Part shown: positions 34,141 to 43,610 of the stretch, one piece after another | Position numbering within the stretch: position 1 is the stretch's first letter | How the letters are laid out: every line of letters begins with the position of its first letter | Assembly: GCA_035509315.1 (NCBI GenBank) | Contig: DATJLS010000044.1 | Span: forward strand, 1-64,000 | DNA length: 64,000 bases | Reading direction: 5' to 3' | Source of the DNA: JAKAWQ01 sp035509315 | GTDB lineage: Bacteria > Pseudomonadota > Alphaproteobacteria > Acetobacterales > Acetobacteraceae | The notes under the pieces: model-generated | Seen by the model: only the letters and a program-made list of their open reading frames with translations | Databases searched by the model: none | What the model was told of the DNA's origin: nothing | Translations under genes and position numbers: made by a program

Positions 34141-34172
34141 GCAGGGTTCCCTCCCAAAGAGTGGGGCAAATG

Positions 34173-34901
34173 CTACGCCATCAGCACGCCACCATTGATG
34201 TCGAGAATCACACCTGTCACAAAGCTCGCGGCACGCGAGCAGAGAAACGCGATCGGCCACGCGATCTCTTCCGGTTCCGCCATCCGACCGAGCGGCACAA
34301 GCGTCAGGTCAACGGGCTGTCCTTGCATCATCGGCGTGCGCACCGAAGCCGGAGCCACGCCGTTCACCAGCACACCGCCACGAGCGCCTCGTCGGGCCAA
34401 CCATCGCACGAACGCATGCAACCCACCCTTGGCCGACGCATAGTGAGGGCTGGCAATCAGTCCGCCGGTCCGGCCTGCCAGCGAGCCCACCAGCACGATG
34501 CGTCCGCCGCCGCGTGCTATCATGTGGGGCAGGACGGCGCGGCTGAGATTGATCGGGCCGAGCAGGTCGACGGAGATGACCCGCTGGAAGGTTTCGTCCC
34601 AGTTACTGTCATCCCAGTCGTCCCATGGGCAGATCGCAGAGGAAACGACAAGCGCGTCCAACGGCAGCAGGGATGTGACGAGCGCCTCGACCTTCCTCCG
34701 CTCGGCAACGTCGCAGGGAAAGGCTTCGGCTGTGCCGGAATCTCTTCGAATCGCCTCTGCCACAGGGGTGCAGTCGGCGATATCTGCCAACATGACTGCG
34801 GCGCCCATAGTGGCGCACACGCGGGCGGTCGCAGCTCCGATACCGCTGGCGGCGCCAGTGACGAGAACGCGGTTGCCCGTCAAGTCGAACGCGGTCGTCA
34901 C
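34173..34901 (-). CDS. SDR-family sugar dehydrogenase (GTG start)
   Basis: A 242-residue classical short-chain dehydrogenase. The cofactor motif TGAASGIG is near residue 15, the catalytic tetrad includes Ser in LVGSLAGR and YASAK, and GVAPASVRTPM follows. The GTG start at 34901 lies directly after the TGA of the regulator gene, with GAGG 5 bases before it. NAD(P)-dependent oxidation of a sugar or sugar acid is likely. Its place between a FadR-type regulator and a lactonase resembles L-fucose, L-rhamnose or galactose dehydrogenase clusters. The usual NNAG is replaced by SSAIC, a small oddity. Confidence 0.85.
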   Translation of the reverse strand: MTTAFDLTGNRVLVTGAASGIGAATARVCATMGAAVMLADIADCTPVAEAIRRDSGTAEAFPCDVAERRKVEALVTSLLPLDALVVSSAICPWDDWDDSNWDETFQRVISVDLLGPINLSRAVLPHMIARGGGRIVLVGSLAGRTGGLIASPHYASAKGGLHAFVRWLARRGARGGVLVNGVAPASVRTPMMQGQPVDLTLVPLGRMAEPEEIAWPIAFLCSRAASFVTGVILDINGGVLMA

Positions 34902-35624
34902 TCACGCCTCGGTCGCATAGGGAGGAGCCGTCGCGCGCCAGAAATTCCGCGCGACAGAGGTCAGATGATCTTCCATTGCCGTGGCCGCTCCAGTCGGGTC
35001 ACGCGCGGCGATGGCATCATGGATACGCTTGTGTTCCAGGAAGACCTGATCGGGTTGTGCGCCGGCCCGGCTCGAGACTCGCCGCTGTTCCGAGAGCCAC
35101 TCGCTCATCGCGTTGTGCAACGCCACAAAGATCGGGTTACGCGAACTCTTCGCAATGACGAGATGGAATTCCAGATCGGTGCGTTGAAACCGTTCTTGAT
35201 CGCCGATCGCGGCCTCATTGGCCGCAAGTGCCGCCGTCAGCTCCACCAGATCCTCGGAGGCGATGCGCTGCGCCGCTTCCCGGGCAAGCCCGACCTCGAG
35301 CAGTGCGCGCGCATGTTGAAAGTGCCGCATGCCTTCCGGGCGGGCCAACATGTGGCGCGCGATCGAGGACAGTTCGTCCACCAGGATGTGCGGACTGGGG
35401 TGAGCGGCGCGCGCCACAGCGCCCGGGGTGACAGTGATGATGCCCCGTTTCTGTAACGCGAACAACGCCTCACGCACACTGGAGCGGCCGACGCCGAAGC
35501 GCTCCATCAGCTCGCGCTCGGAGGGCAGGCGGCCACCGTCGGGCACTTCTCCGGAGAGTACCATCAACTCGATATGCTCTGCGATGCCTTCCCACCGCCT
35601 CCGCGATGAAGCTTCAGCCACCAT
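34902..35624 (-). CDS. FadR-subfamily GntR transcriptional regulator
   Basis: A 240-residue protein from ATG 35624 (MVAEASSRRRWEGIAE). The N-terminal winged helix-turn-helix is clear (GGRLPSERELMERFGVGRSSVREALFALQ in parts), followed by an all-helical FCD ligand-binding domain with His residues suited to a metal-bound acid ligand. It heads the minus-strand set regulator-SDR-lactonase and is divergent from the ribose-type ABC importer, whose promoter region holds a repeated CTGTCAGACCA motif. It is probably a repressor of both arms, released by a sugar acid. A longer reading to 35711 has no support. Confidence 0.85.
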   Translation of the reverse strand: MVAEASSRRRWEGIAEHIELMVLSGEVPDGGRLPSERELMERFGVGRSSVREALFALQKRGIITVTPGAVARAAHPSPHILVDELSSIARHMLARPEGMRHFQHARALLEVGLAREAAQRIASEDLVELTAALAANEAAIGDQERFQRTDLEFHLVIAKSSRNPIFVALHNAMSEWLSEQRRVSSRAGAQPDQVFLEHKRIHDAIAARDPTGAATAMEDHLTSVARNFWRATAPPYATEA

Positions 35625-35638
35625 TGTTTTCCATTGAC

Positions 35639-35649
35639 CTGTCAGACCA
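35639..35649. promoter_or_regulatory. Candidate FadR-type operator half, copy 1
   Basis: CTGTCAGACCA, 15 bases upstream of the regulator's ATG. An identical 11-base string occurs at 35750-35760. GACCA resembles one arm of the TGGTC-n-GACCA sites used by some FadR-subfamily regulators. Confidence 0.4.
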
Positions 35650-35749
35650 AAGTACCATAAGCTTATCGAAATGTGACCGGCCTGGGAAGGGATACTAGCG
35701 CAGAGGTTCAAATTTGCCTCTGCTACGGCTCAATTATCCATATGCCGTG

Positions 35750-35760
35750 CTGTCAGACCA
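35750..35760. promoter_or_regulatory. Candidate FadR-type operator half, copy 2
   Basis: A second exact CTGTCAGACCA, starting 111 bases after copy 1 and upstream of the importer gene at 35876. One copy near each divergent gene is what shared control would look like. Confidence 0.4.
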
Positions 35761-35875
35761 GATAGCATGGCGACGAGACTTGAAATGCTATTCCGGCCCG
35801 GCGACCGAGCGTAGCCGGATGCCTCCGGCACCAGACAAAACGCGGCGAATGCCGACCAAAAGGGGGAAGCAGTTC

Positions 35876-37045
35876 ATGAAACAAGGCGTAGCGTGGCGAG
35901 CAATGTCCAAGAGCGGCGTGGCCGTCATGCTTGGTCTCGCGCTCGCCGCCTGGGGAAGTGGTGCCTCTCGCGCGGCACAGCCGCAATCGTCGGGCGGTGC
36001 CGGCGGTCCCAACAATGGCGCTTCCTTCCTGGCATCCGCCGAAGCCGCCACGGCAGGGCGGACCGGCTTGCAGACACAATGGACCGGACCGACCAGCGGA
36101 CCCAGAATTGCCCCCGCCAAGCACATCATCTGCATTCCGACCGATATGAAGAATACGCTTTCGGCAGAGTGGATGGCGGATATCGCCGCGATTGGCAAAA
36201 AGATCGGCTGGAAGGTAGAGATCATCGACGGCCAAGGTACCGCAAGCGGCTGGACTACCGCCTTCAACCAGGCGATCGCGCTGCACCCCGACGGGATCGT
36301 CTCCTCCGCCAACGCGGACACGGTGCAGCCGGAAGTCGACAACGCCGCGAAGCGGGGCATTGTGATCGTCGGGCTGCACTTCACTTCCGTGCCTGGTGCT
36401 GACCCCAAGCGTCACGTCTTCTACAACATTGAATCGAGCCCGGAGGGGATCGGCAAAGCCGAGGCCGATTACATTATTGCCCTATCGCATGGCAAAGGAC
36501 GCGCAATCATACTCTACGATGCCGAATATGCCGTCGCCCGCTATAAGGCGGAAGCCATGCGGACGGAATTCGCGAAATGCGGCACCTGCAAGCTCCTGGC
36601 TTACGTCAACTTGCCGCTGTCGCAGGTATCGACACTTACGCCGCAGGCCGTCTCGAGTTGGATCACCCATTACGGGCTGCCATTTTATGTCATGACCATT
36701 GCCGACTACTACTACGACTTCGCAGTCCCTGTCCTGACTCAGGGCGCCGTGGCGCGAAACGGGGTCAACCTCGTTGGCTCCGACGGTGCTCCGTCGGCAT
36801 ATGATCGAATCCGAAACGGACTCTACCAGACGGCAACGGTTCCGGAGCCGGCCGAGGAACAGGCCTATCAGGCGATCGACGAGTTCAATCGGGCGTTCCA
36901 CGGCCAGCCGCCTTTCGATTACGTGCCGCCTGCCTTCCTGGTCACCGCCCAGAACATCCATACGCAAGGGGGTGATCAGAACCAATTCAACCCGGCGAAC
37001 GGATATGCCCAGCATTATCTGACGATCTGGGGTTTCGCCAAATAG
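35876..37045 (+). CDS. Sugar ABC importer, periplasmic binding protein (importer 1)
   Basis: A 389-residue protein. The ATG at 35876 has GGGGGA 8 bases upstream and gives a signal peptide (basic start, hydrophobic VAVMLGLALAAWG, cleavage near SRAAQ). The mature part begins with a Gly/Ser/Asn-rich linker, then a periplasmic-binding-protein type 1 fold (HIICIPTDMKNTLSAEWMA, DGIVSSANADTVQPEV). It delivers a sugar or sugar acid to the RbsA/RbsC-type transporter encoded next. The ligand cannot be read from sequence. It is the first gene of an operon divergent from the FadR-type regulator. Confidence 0.85.
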   Translation: MKQGVAWRAMSKSGVAVMLGLALAAWGSGASRAAQPQSSGGAGGPNNGASFLASAEAATAGRTGLQTQWTGPTSGPRIAPAKHIICIPTDMKNTLSAEWMADIAAIGKKIGWKVEIIDGQGTASGWTTAFNQAIALHPDGIVSSANADTVQPEVDNAAKRGIVIVGLHFTSVPGADPKRHVFYNIESSPEGIGKAEADYIIALSHGKGRAIILYDAEYAVARYKAEAMRTEFAKCGTCKLLAYVNLPLSQVSTLTPQAVSSWITHYGLPFYVMTIADYYYDFAVPVLTQGAVARNGVNLVGSDGAPSAYDRIRNGLYQTATVPEPAEEQAYQAIDEFNRAFHGQPPFDYVPPAFLVTAQNIHTQGGDQNQFNPANGYAQHYLTIWGFAK

Positions 37046-37092
37046 CATCGCCCACGGGACAACCGCGCGGCAAGCTCAGGGCGGCGCCGTCC

Positions 37093-38646
37093 ATGGCCAC
37101 CGAAACATTTTCACACCCCGAGATCGATGAAACATCCGCGGTCAGGCCGCTGGGGGCCGATCCGCCCGTGCTGCAGGTACGCGGCCTGACAAAGTTCTTT
37201 GGCGCGACGCGAGCACTGCACAACGTCGATCTCACGATTTCTCGCGGAGAAATCCACGCTCTTCTGGGCGAGAACGGCGCCGGCAAGTCGACATTGATAA
37301 AGATCCTGGCCGGCGTTCACGTTCCCGACAGGGGCGAACTCCTGCTTTCCGGTGAACCGATCCAACCGTGGTTTCGCCGTGGCCGCCTGCCGATTTCATT
37401 CATTCATCAGGATCTTGGCCTGATCGACACGATGACCGTGGCCGAGAACATCGCGCTCACCACCAGCTACGCGCTCCGTCGGCAGCTCATCTCGTGGTCG
37501 AGCGTCAACCGTCGGGCCCACGCCGTCCTGGAGGGCCTTGGTGCCGCCATTGCGCCCGAACGCCGCATTTCGAGCTTGTCCGCCGCCGAGCGTTCCATCG
37601 TCGCGATCGCACGAGCGCTCGCTCAGAATTGCCGGCTGCTGATCCTCGACGAACCGACCGCGACCCTTCCGCAAGCCGATGTCGAGCGTCTCTTCGGCGT
37701 TCTTGGACGGCTGCGCCGGGAAGGAATAGGGATCGTTTACGTCACGCATCGCCTGGACGAGGTGTTTCGACTGGCCGACCGGGTCAGCGTTCTGCGCAAC
37801 GGAAAGTGCGTCGCCAGCACGCGCGTCATGGAGACGAGCCCGGAAGAGCTGGTGCTCGAGATTATCGGCAAACCGCCGGCAGAGGTCTTCATCGAGCCAC
37901 CGCCCGCACACCGCGCTGTCGCACTCGATGTGCTGGACCTCGGCGGGGGCGGCGTGGGCCCAATATCACTGCGCCTCGCGGAAGGGGAGATTCTCGGTCT
38001 CGTCGGACGTCGCGGAGCGGGGCACGATATCGTTGGCCGCATGCTGTTCGGGATGGTTCCGCGTGAGAGTGGGACCGTTCATCGGCACGGCATTGCGCTG
38101 CCGCCGGGCTCAATTGATGCGGCGATGTCTGCGGGCCTCGGTTTCGTCTCGAGCCGGCGAAACGAGGAGAGCCTCGCCGGACCGCTGACGGTGCGCGAAA
38201 ATCTGTTTCTTAACCCCCACCTGCGCGACGGCCATTCTGTCAACCGCTTCTCGCCGAGGGACGAGAAGCGGCGTGCCAAGGAAGTCATGGCACGATTTTC
38301 GATACGCCCCCCTGACGCGGGAGAGCGCATCGTGACAACCCTGAGCGGCGGCAATGCCCAGAAGGTCGTGCTCGCCCGATGGTTCGAAATGGGCAGTGAA
38401 ATTCTGATTCTCGAAGAGCCGACAATGGGCGTCGATGTTGGGGCCAAAGCCGAGATCTACGGTATGATCCAGGAGGACCTGCGACGTGGCCATTCGGTGC
38501 TCCTGGTCTCGTCAGACTTCGAGGAGGTGGCCCGTATCTCCCATCGGGCTCTGGTCTTGGTCGATGGCCGGATCAGCGCGGAAGTGTCGGGAGAGAATCT
38601 TTCCGTCGAAGCACTGACGCGCTTGGCCTCGGTCGCCGGAGGATGA
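37093..38646 (+). CDS. Sugar ABC importer ATPase with two ABC domains (importer 1)
   Basis: A 517-residue RbsA/MglA-type protein on the cytoplasmic side. Domain 1 has Walker A GENGAGKST near residue 57, a signature reading LSAAERSIVAIARAL and Walker B LLILDEPTATL. Domain 2 has a degenerate Walker A (GRRGAGHDIV) and an intact LSGGNAQKVVLARW signature with ILEEPTMGVD, as is usual in this family where only one site is fully catalytic. The stop overlaps the permease start by 4 bases (ATGA). Confidence 0.9.
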   Translation: MATETFSHPEIDETSAVRPLGADPPVLQVRGLTKFFGATRALHNVDLTISRGEIHALLGENGAGKSTLIKILAGVHVPDRGELLLSGEPIQPWFRRGRLPISFIHQDLGLIDTMTVAENIALTTSYALRRQLISWSSVNRRAHAVLEGLGAAIAPERRISSLSAAERSIVAIARALAQNCRLLILDEPTATLPQADVERLFGVLGRLRREGIGIVYVTHRLDEVFRLADRVSVLRNGKCVASTRVMETSPEELVLEIIGKPPAEVFIEPPPAHRAVALDVLDLGGGGVGPISLRLAEGEILGLVGRRGAGHDIVGRMLFGMVPRESGTVHRHGIALPPGSIDAAMSAGLGFVSSRRNEESLAGPLTVRENLFLNPHLRDGHSVNRFSPRDEKRRAKEVMARFSIRPPDAGERIVTTLSGGNAQKVVLARWFEMGSEILILEEPTMGVDVGAKAEIYGMIQEDLRRGHSVLLVSSDFEEVARISHRALVLVDGRISAEVSGENLSVEALTRLASVAGG

Positions 38647-39746
38647 GTAGATTGCGCGAGGTGTCCGGGCCTATGCAAGACCAGGCTCAAAGCTCTCCGG
38701 TCTCCGGGACAGCGGGGCTTCCGCCACCCAGGCCGTCGCGGTGGGTTCGCTTCCAGTCTTCAGCCTACGATCTCATGACCACCTATGGGCTGGCTGCAAT
38801 TCTGGTTCTGCTCTTTGTCGTATTTTCCATCACCATGCCCGGCACGTTCCCGACACGGTTCAATATCGAGTCGATCCTGAGTGAGCAGGCCGTGACCGCT
38901 CTCCTGGCACTCGCGGTCATGGTGCCGATGACCGTCGGACAGTTCGACCTTTCCGTCGGCTACTTTGTCGGGCTGGCACATATCCTGACCCTCGGGCTGC
39001 AGGTTCAGTTTGGCCTCGTCTGGCCGGCCGCCTGTGCGGCAGTGATCCTGTCGGGAGTGCTGCTCGGCATATTGAACGGCTGGCTCGTTACGCGCGTTGG
39101 CATCGATTCGTTCATCGCGACGCTGGGCAGCGGCACGTTCGTCTATGGCGTGGCATCCTGGTACACCGGCGGGAAGCAGATTCTCGGGAATCTCGACAAC
39201 GGCTTCTACAACATCAACACGATGATTGCCGGTTTGGTCCCGTCCCCGGCGCTTTGCGTTGTCGTCGTGGCCGTTCTGCTCTGGATTCTCCTCGAATACC
39301 GCCCGTTCGGCCGATTTTTCTATGCGATCGGGGCGAACCCGCGCGCGGCCGAGCTCGTCGGTATTTCACCGCGTCGTTACATTCCCTGGACCTTCGTGGG
39401 ATCAGGCGTGATCACGGCACTGGCGGGGATTTTTCTGGCTTCGGAATTGCGCGTTGGGCAGACGTCGGTAGGCCCTGACTATCTGCTGCCGGCGTTTACG
39501 GGCGCCCTCCTCGGGGCGACCGCGATTCACCCCGGGCGCGTCAACGTGTGGGGAACGGTGATCGCTGTCATGCTTCTGGCGGTGATCGTGTCTGGCCTGG
39601 AGCAGACAGGTGCCGAGTTCTTCGTCGCCCCCCTGTTCAACGGCCTGATGCTGGTCAGCGCGGTCGGACTCTCGATCTATATGGCGCGGCGCCGCACGAG
39701 GATCGCAGCAGCCGCAAACTTGGCAGCCGGTGGCGATGTCCGATAG
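38643..39746 (+). CDS. Sugar ABC importer permease (importer 1)
   Basis: A 367-residue inner-membrane protein of the RbsC/AraH family, with about 8-10 hydrophobic segments after a 40-residue cytoplasmic tail. The family hallmark TVGQFDLSVGYFVGLAH is near residue 100 and the cytoplasmic EAA-like loop contains AIGANPRAAELVGIS. It starts within the stop of the ATPase gene (ATGA), so translation is coupled. It forms the channel with the ATPase and binding protein encoded just upstream. Confidence 0.9.
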   Translation: MSRLREVSGPMQDQAQSSPVSGTAGLPPPRPSRWVRFQSSAYDLMTTYGLAAILVLLFVVFSITMPGTFPTRFNIESILSEQAVTALLALAVMVPMTVGQFDLSVGYFVGLAHILTLGLQVQFGLVWPAACAAVILSGVLLGILNGWLVTRVGIDSFIATLGSGTFVYGVASWYTGGKQILGNLDNGFYNINTMIAGLVPSPALCVVVVAVLLWILLEYRPFGRFFYAIGANPRAAELVGISPRRYIPWTFVGSGVITALAGIFLASELRVGQTSVGPDYLLPAFTGALLGATAIHPGRVNVWGTVIAVMLLAVIVSGLEQTGAEFFVAPLFNGLMLVSAVGLSIYMARRRTRIAAAANLAAGGDVR

Positions 39747-39869
39747 ACACCCGATCGGCAGCCAGCCGACTCCGGCGAGGGCGCCGATTGGTGACGAGTG
39801 CCGGCATCCGGCACGACCTGTTCCATTGCGCTCAGCGCGGCAGCCCAACGAGTGCTGAGAGGAAGGTGC

Positions 39870-40943
39870 ATGGCTCAGTATCCAGGATCAGAAACCGAAC
39901 AGCACGTGATGCCCGCGGCCCTGCATGCGGCAGTACAGGCCATTTTCTGTGCCTGCGGCATGACTGCCCCGGATGCCGGTCTCCTGGCCGCCACCTTGGT
40001 GGCGGCGGACCAACGCGGCATTCATTCGCATGGCACGCTACGCGTGCCCGACTATGTTGGGAAGCTCACCGCGGGCGGCGTTGATCCCAGGGGCCGCCCC
40101 TTCGTGGTGCACGAAGCGGGGAACGGGATCGTGGTCGACGGCGGCAATGCCATGGGCCAGATCGCGAGCGAGTTCGCGATGCGAGCGGCGATCGGCAAGG
40201 CAGCCGTCGATGGTGTGGCTCTCGCCGCCGTCCGCCATAGCAACCACTGCGGGGCAATGGATCACTGGGCGATGATGGCCTTGGCCCACGACATGATCGG
40301 CATCGCCACAACGAACGCCCTGCCCACCATGGCGCCGTGGGGCGGGGTTGAGAAGATCGTCGGGATCAACCCGCTCGCCATCGCTTTTCCCGCTGCCGAA
40401 GAGGCTCCCGTCGTGCTCGACGTCGCGTTTGGAGCCACCGCGCATGGGAAAATCCGCGTCTATCACCAGAAGGGCCATCCAATTCCGGAGGGCTGGGCGT
40501 TCGATCGGGATGGCCGGCCGACCACTGACCCGGCGGTCGCGCTCGAAGGGCTGATCCAGCCGATCGGCGGTTACAAGGGGGTGGGGATCGCCATCGTGGT
40601 CGGCATGCTTTCCACGCTGCTTAGCGGCGCGAGCTACGGCACCGAACTCGGCAATATGGAAGAAGGGCCACGACCGGGCCAGGACGGACATGTCTTCATC
40701 GCCATCAATATCGCTTCATTTCTGCCAGTCGCCAGTTTCAAGGAACGGGCCGATGCGATCAGCCGCCAAATTCGGCTGAGCCGTCGGCGCGACGGCGTCG
40801 ATCGCCTCTATCCGCCCGGCCTGATGGAGGCCGAGTTCGCGCGCCGTTACGCGGTCGAAGGAATTCCCCTCAACCAGGAGACGATTGCCGGCATCCTCAC
40901 CTCGGCCGCGCGTCTCGGTGTGGAGCTGCCGAGCCTGATATGA
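39870..40943 (+). CDS. Ldh-family (malate/L-lactate/2,3-diketogulonate-type) oxidoreductase
   Basis: A 357-residue NAD(P)-dependent dehydrogenase of the Ldh_2 fold, distinct from Rossmann-type lactate dehydrogenases. The ATG at 39870 has AGGAAGG 4 bases upstream. Characteristic segments: AADQRGIHSHGTLRVPDYV near residue 45, VRHSNHCGAMDHW with the catalytic His, and LIQPIGGYKGVGIA. Family members reduce 2-keto acids or oxidise hydroxy acids (for example in ureidoglycolate, diketogulonate or 2-keto-3-deoxy acid routes). It lies between importers 1 and 2 and probably acts on the imported compound or a derivative. Confidence 0.85.
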   Translation: MAQYPGSETEQHVMPAALHAAVQAIFCACGMTAPDAGLLAATLVAADQRGIHSHGTLRVPDYVGKLTAGGVDPRGRPFVVHEAGNGIVVDGGNAMGQIASEFAMRAAIGKAAVDGVALAAVRHSNHCGAMDHWAMMALAHDMIGIATTNALPTMAPWGGVEKIVGINPLAIAFPAAEEAPVVLDVAFGATAHGKIRVYHQKGHPIPEGWAFDRDGRPTTDPAVALEGLIQPIGGYKGVGIAIVVGMLSTLLSGASYGTELGNMEEGPRPGQDGHVFIAINIASFLPVASFKERADAISRQIRLSRRRDGVDRLYPPGLMEAEFARRYAVEGIPLNQETIAGILTSAARLGVELPSLI

Positions 40944-41037
40944 ATTGTCGCCGGACCAGCCTGGCTTTCTTGGCAAGGCGAGGCGTCCCTCGCAAGATGA
41001 CGCTCCAGTGCCACCGTTGGATCTGGTGGTGGCTGAG

Positions 41038-42558
41038 ATGAGCGATCAAGCCGATCACCCGGCGCGATTGCGCCTCGAGGGCATATCCAAAAGTTTCGGT
41101 GGCATCCATGCCCTCGAAGATGTCGGTTTCGCCGTCAGCGTCGGCGCCATCCATGCCCTCCTCGGCGAAAACGGCGCGGGAAAATCGACGCTCGTGAAGA
41201 TTCTCACCGGCGTCTATCCTCCTGATTCAGGCCTCGCCCTGCTCGATGGCGTGCCCTGCCATTTCCGCTCTCCGATGGAGGCACGCCAGGCTGGCGTGGT
41301 CGCGGTCTACCAGGACCCGAAGGTCTTTCCCCATCTCGATGTCGCCGAGAACATCTTCATGGGCATCCATCCGGTTTCCGTTCTTGGCACCGTGGACCGC
41401 CGTCGCATGCATGCGCGGGCGCGCGAGTTGCTGGCGGGACTTGGTGTGGAACTTGATCCGTCCAGCTTGGTCGCCGGGCTTTCGATTGGCGAGATCCAGT
41501 TTGTCGAGTTTGCCCGCGCGATGACGCAAGGGGAGGTACGGCTTCTGATCTTGGACGAACCCACGGCGGCGCTGACGCCGGGGGAAACGCGCCGCCTTTT
41601 CGATGTCGTCCGCAGGTTGCGTGCCCGCGGTTGCTCCGTGATCTTCATCTCACACCGGATCGAGGAGCTGGCCGGGCTCGTCGATACGGTGACCGTGCTG
41701 CGCGACGGGCGTCACGTCGCCACGCTCCCGGCCGTGGGACTCGTCGAAGCGGATGTTGTGCGTCTGATGGTCGGGCGCGAGGTTGGGCAAGCTGCAAGCC
41801 GGTCGCGCGTGGTTGGCGCGGAGCGGCTGCGGGTGGAGAAACTCGGTCTTGCCGGTAGCTTCGACGACATCTCATTCACGCTCCACACGAATGAGATCGT
41901 GGGTCTCGCCGGGCTCGTGGGTGCGGGGCGCAGCGAGATCGCGCAAACGATCTTCGGCGTCACTCGCCCCACTGCAGGACGGTTATTTGTGAACGGCCGG
42001 GCGGTGCAGGTTCGCCGACCGCGCCAGATGCTGTCGTTGGGCGTCGCCTATGTGCCGGAGGATCGCGACCATGAAGGCCTGATCACGCCGCTTTCGATCA
42101 CCCGCAACCTTGTTTTGCCGATCCAGCGCCGTCTGGCCCGTGCCGGGATGCTCCGTCCAGCGGCCGAGCGTCGGTTGGCGAGATCGGTTGCCGCCGATCT
42201 GCGAATCCGCGCCGCCAGCGTTGACCAGCCGGTGGCCTCTCTCTCAGGCGGCAATCGTCAGAAGGTGGTGCTTGGCAAGTGGCTGGGCACGAATCCTTCG
42301 GTGCTGATCCTGGACGAACCGACGCATGGCATCGACGTCGGCGCCAAGGCGCAGGTGCACGAGCTCATCGAGCGCCTGGCAGGGGACGGCATGGCCATCC
42401 TGATGATCAGCTCCGACCTTCCCGAACTGCTTCGCCTCGCCGATCGCATCCTGGTGGTCACGGAGGGGCGGATCACCTGTGAGTTCGCGCGCAAAGACGC
42501 CACGCAGGAAGCAATCATGCATGCGGCCACCACGCCGCGGCGGAGGGCGGCGGCATGA
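41038..42558 (+). CDS. Sugar ABC importer ATPase with two ABC domains (importer 2)
   Basis: A 506-residue RbsA-type protein. The ATG at 41038 (MSDQADHPARLRLEG) is preferred over one 93 bases upstream, since similarity begins there. Domain 1: GENGAGKST, LSIGEIQFVEFARAM, LLILDEPTAAL. Domain 2: degenerate GLVGAGRSEIA, LSGGNRQKVVLGKW, LILDEPTHGID. It is the first gene of the importer 2 operon (ATPase, permease, permease, binding protein), the reverse order from importer 1. The stop overlaps the next ATG (ATGA). Confidence 0.9.
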   Translation: MSDQADHPARLRLEGISKSFGGIHALEDVGFAVSVGAIHALLGENGAGKSTLVKILTGVYPPDSGLALLDGVPCHFRSPMEARQAGVVAVYQDPKVFPHLDVAENIFMGIHPVSVLGTVDRRRMHARARELLAGLGVELDPSSLVAGLSIGEIQFVEFARAMTQGEVRLLILDEPTAALTPGETRRLFDVVRRLRARGCSVIFISHRIEELAGLVDTVTVLRDGRHVATLPAVGLVEADVVRLMVGREVGQAASRSRVVGAERLRVEKLGLAGSFDDISFTLHTNEIVGLAGLVGAGRSEIAQTIFGVTRPTAGRLFVNGRAVQVRRPRQMLSLGVAYVPEDRDHEGLITPLSITRNLVLPIQRRLARAGMLRPAAERRLARSVAADLRIRAASVDQPVASLSGGNRQKVVLGKWLGTNPSVLILDEPTHGIDVGAKAQVHELIERLAGDGMAILMISSDLPELLRLADRILVVTEGRITCEFARKDATQEAIMHAATTPRRRAAA

Positions 42559-43610
42559 ATCGCCGCACTGAGGGTGTGCTGGCGGCTGGGGGCAATTTCG
42601 ATTCCGCGGTTTCCCGCCTCGGCCGCCACATCACCCTGCTCGAGAACAGGGTGTTGGGCGTGACCGTCTTCCTGGCGCTGCTGATCCTGTTCTTCTCGAT
42701 TCTCGATCCACGCTTTGCCAACATCGCCAACGCCGACACGATTGCCCTCAACGCCTCGATCCTGGTGATCGTCGCCTGCGGCGAGGCCATCGTCGTGCTG
42801 ACCCGCAACTTTGATCTTTCGGTCGGCTCGGTGGTGGCGCTCGCCTCCTATGTCGGGCTCGACATCGTCAGGCTGCATCCGGCGATCGGCCCGCCGCTCG
42901 TGCTGGTGCCGATCCTGATTGGCGGACTTTGCGGGGCCGTCAACGGCATGCTGGTCGCCTACGCCGGCGTGCCCTCGGTGATTGCGACGCTTGGCACGAT
43001 GTCGATCTTCCGCGGCCTTGCCTATCTCTACGCGGGCGGCGCGCAGATCAACGTGAAGGACTTGCCGGGCTGGGTGGTAGGGATTGCCACCAGCCATGTG
43101 CTCGGTCTCTCCGGGCTGGTTGTTACCGCCTTCGGCGTGGTGCTGGGCATCGGGCTCGGGCTCCGTTACCTGCGTACCGGCCGGCAGATCTACGCGATCG
43201 GCTCGAACCCCGAAGCGGCCGAATTCTATGGTCTCCGCAAGCCGGCCATCGTCTTTCGGGCCTACTTGCTCTGCGGCCTCCTGACCGGCTTGGCCGCTTT
43301 CCTTTTCGGTGTCCGCGCGGGATACATCGTGCCTTACCTCGCTCAGGGGTTGGAACTTACCGCCTTGGCGGCGGTGGTCGTCGGCGGTGTCAGCGTCCTC
43401 GGCGGCTCGGGCAACGTGGTCGGCGCGGCGGTCGGTGCCATCGCTCTCGCCACCATCAATGACGGCCTCATCCTTCTCGGTGCTTCCGATTTCACCCGCC
43501 AGTTCATCGAGGGCGCGGCGATCGTCGTCGCGGTAATCGTTGATGCCGTGCTCCAAACGCGGTTGCGGAGGCTGCTCGCGATGTTGCGCCGGGGCCGGAG
43601 ACACCAGTGA
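42555..43610 (+). CDS. Sugar ABC importer permease A (importer 2)
   Basis: A 351-residue RbsC-type membrane protein. It has the family segment RNFDLSVGSVVALASYVG, the coupling loop AIGSNPEAAEFYGLRK and about 9 membrane spans. The ATG shares 4 bases with the ATPase stop, and its own stop shares 4 bases with the GTG of the second permease. Two different permeases in one operon suggest a heterodimeric channel, as in autoinducer-2 (LsrC/LsrD) and rhamnose (RhaP/RhaQ) importers. Confidence 0.9.
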   Translation: MNRRTEGVLAAGGNFDSAVSRLGRHITLLENRVLGVTVFLALLILFFSILDPRFANIANADTIALNASILVIVACGEAIVVLTRNFDLSVGSVVALASYVGLDIVRLHPAIGPPLVLVPILIGGLCGAVNGMLVAYAGVPSVIATLGTMSIFRGLAYLYAGGAQINVKDLPGWVVGIATSHVLGLSGLVVTAFGVVLGIGLGLRYLRTGRQIYAIGSNPEAAEFYGLRKPAIVFRAYLLCGLLTGLAAFLFGVRAGYIVPYLAQGLELTALAAVVVGGVSVLGGSGNVVGAAVGAIALATINDGLILLGASDFTRQFIEGAAIVVAVIVDAVLQTRLRRLLAMLRRGRRHQ

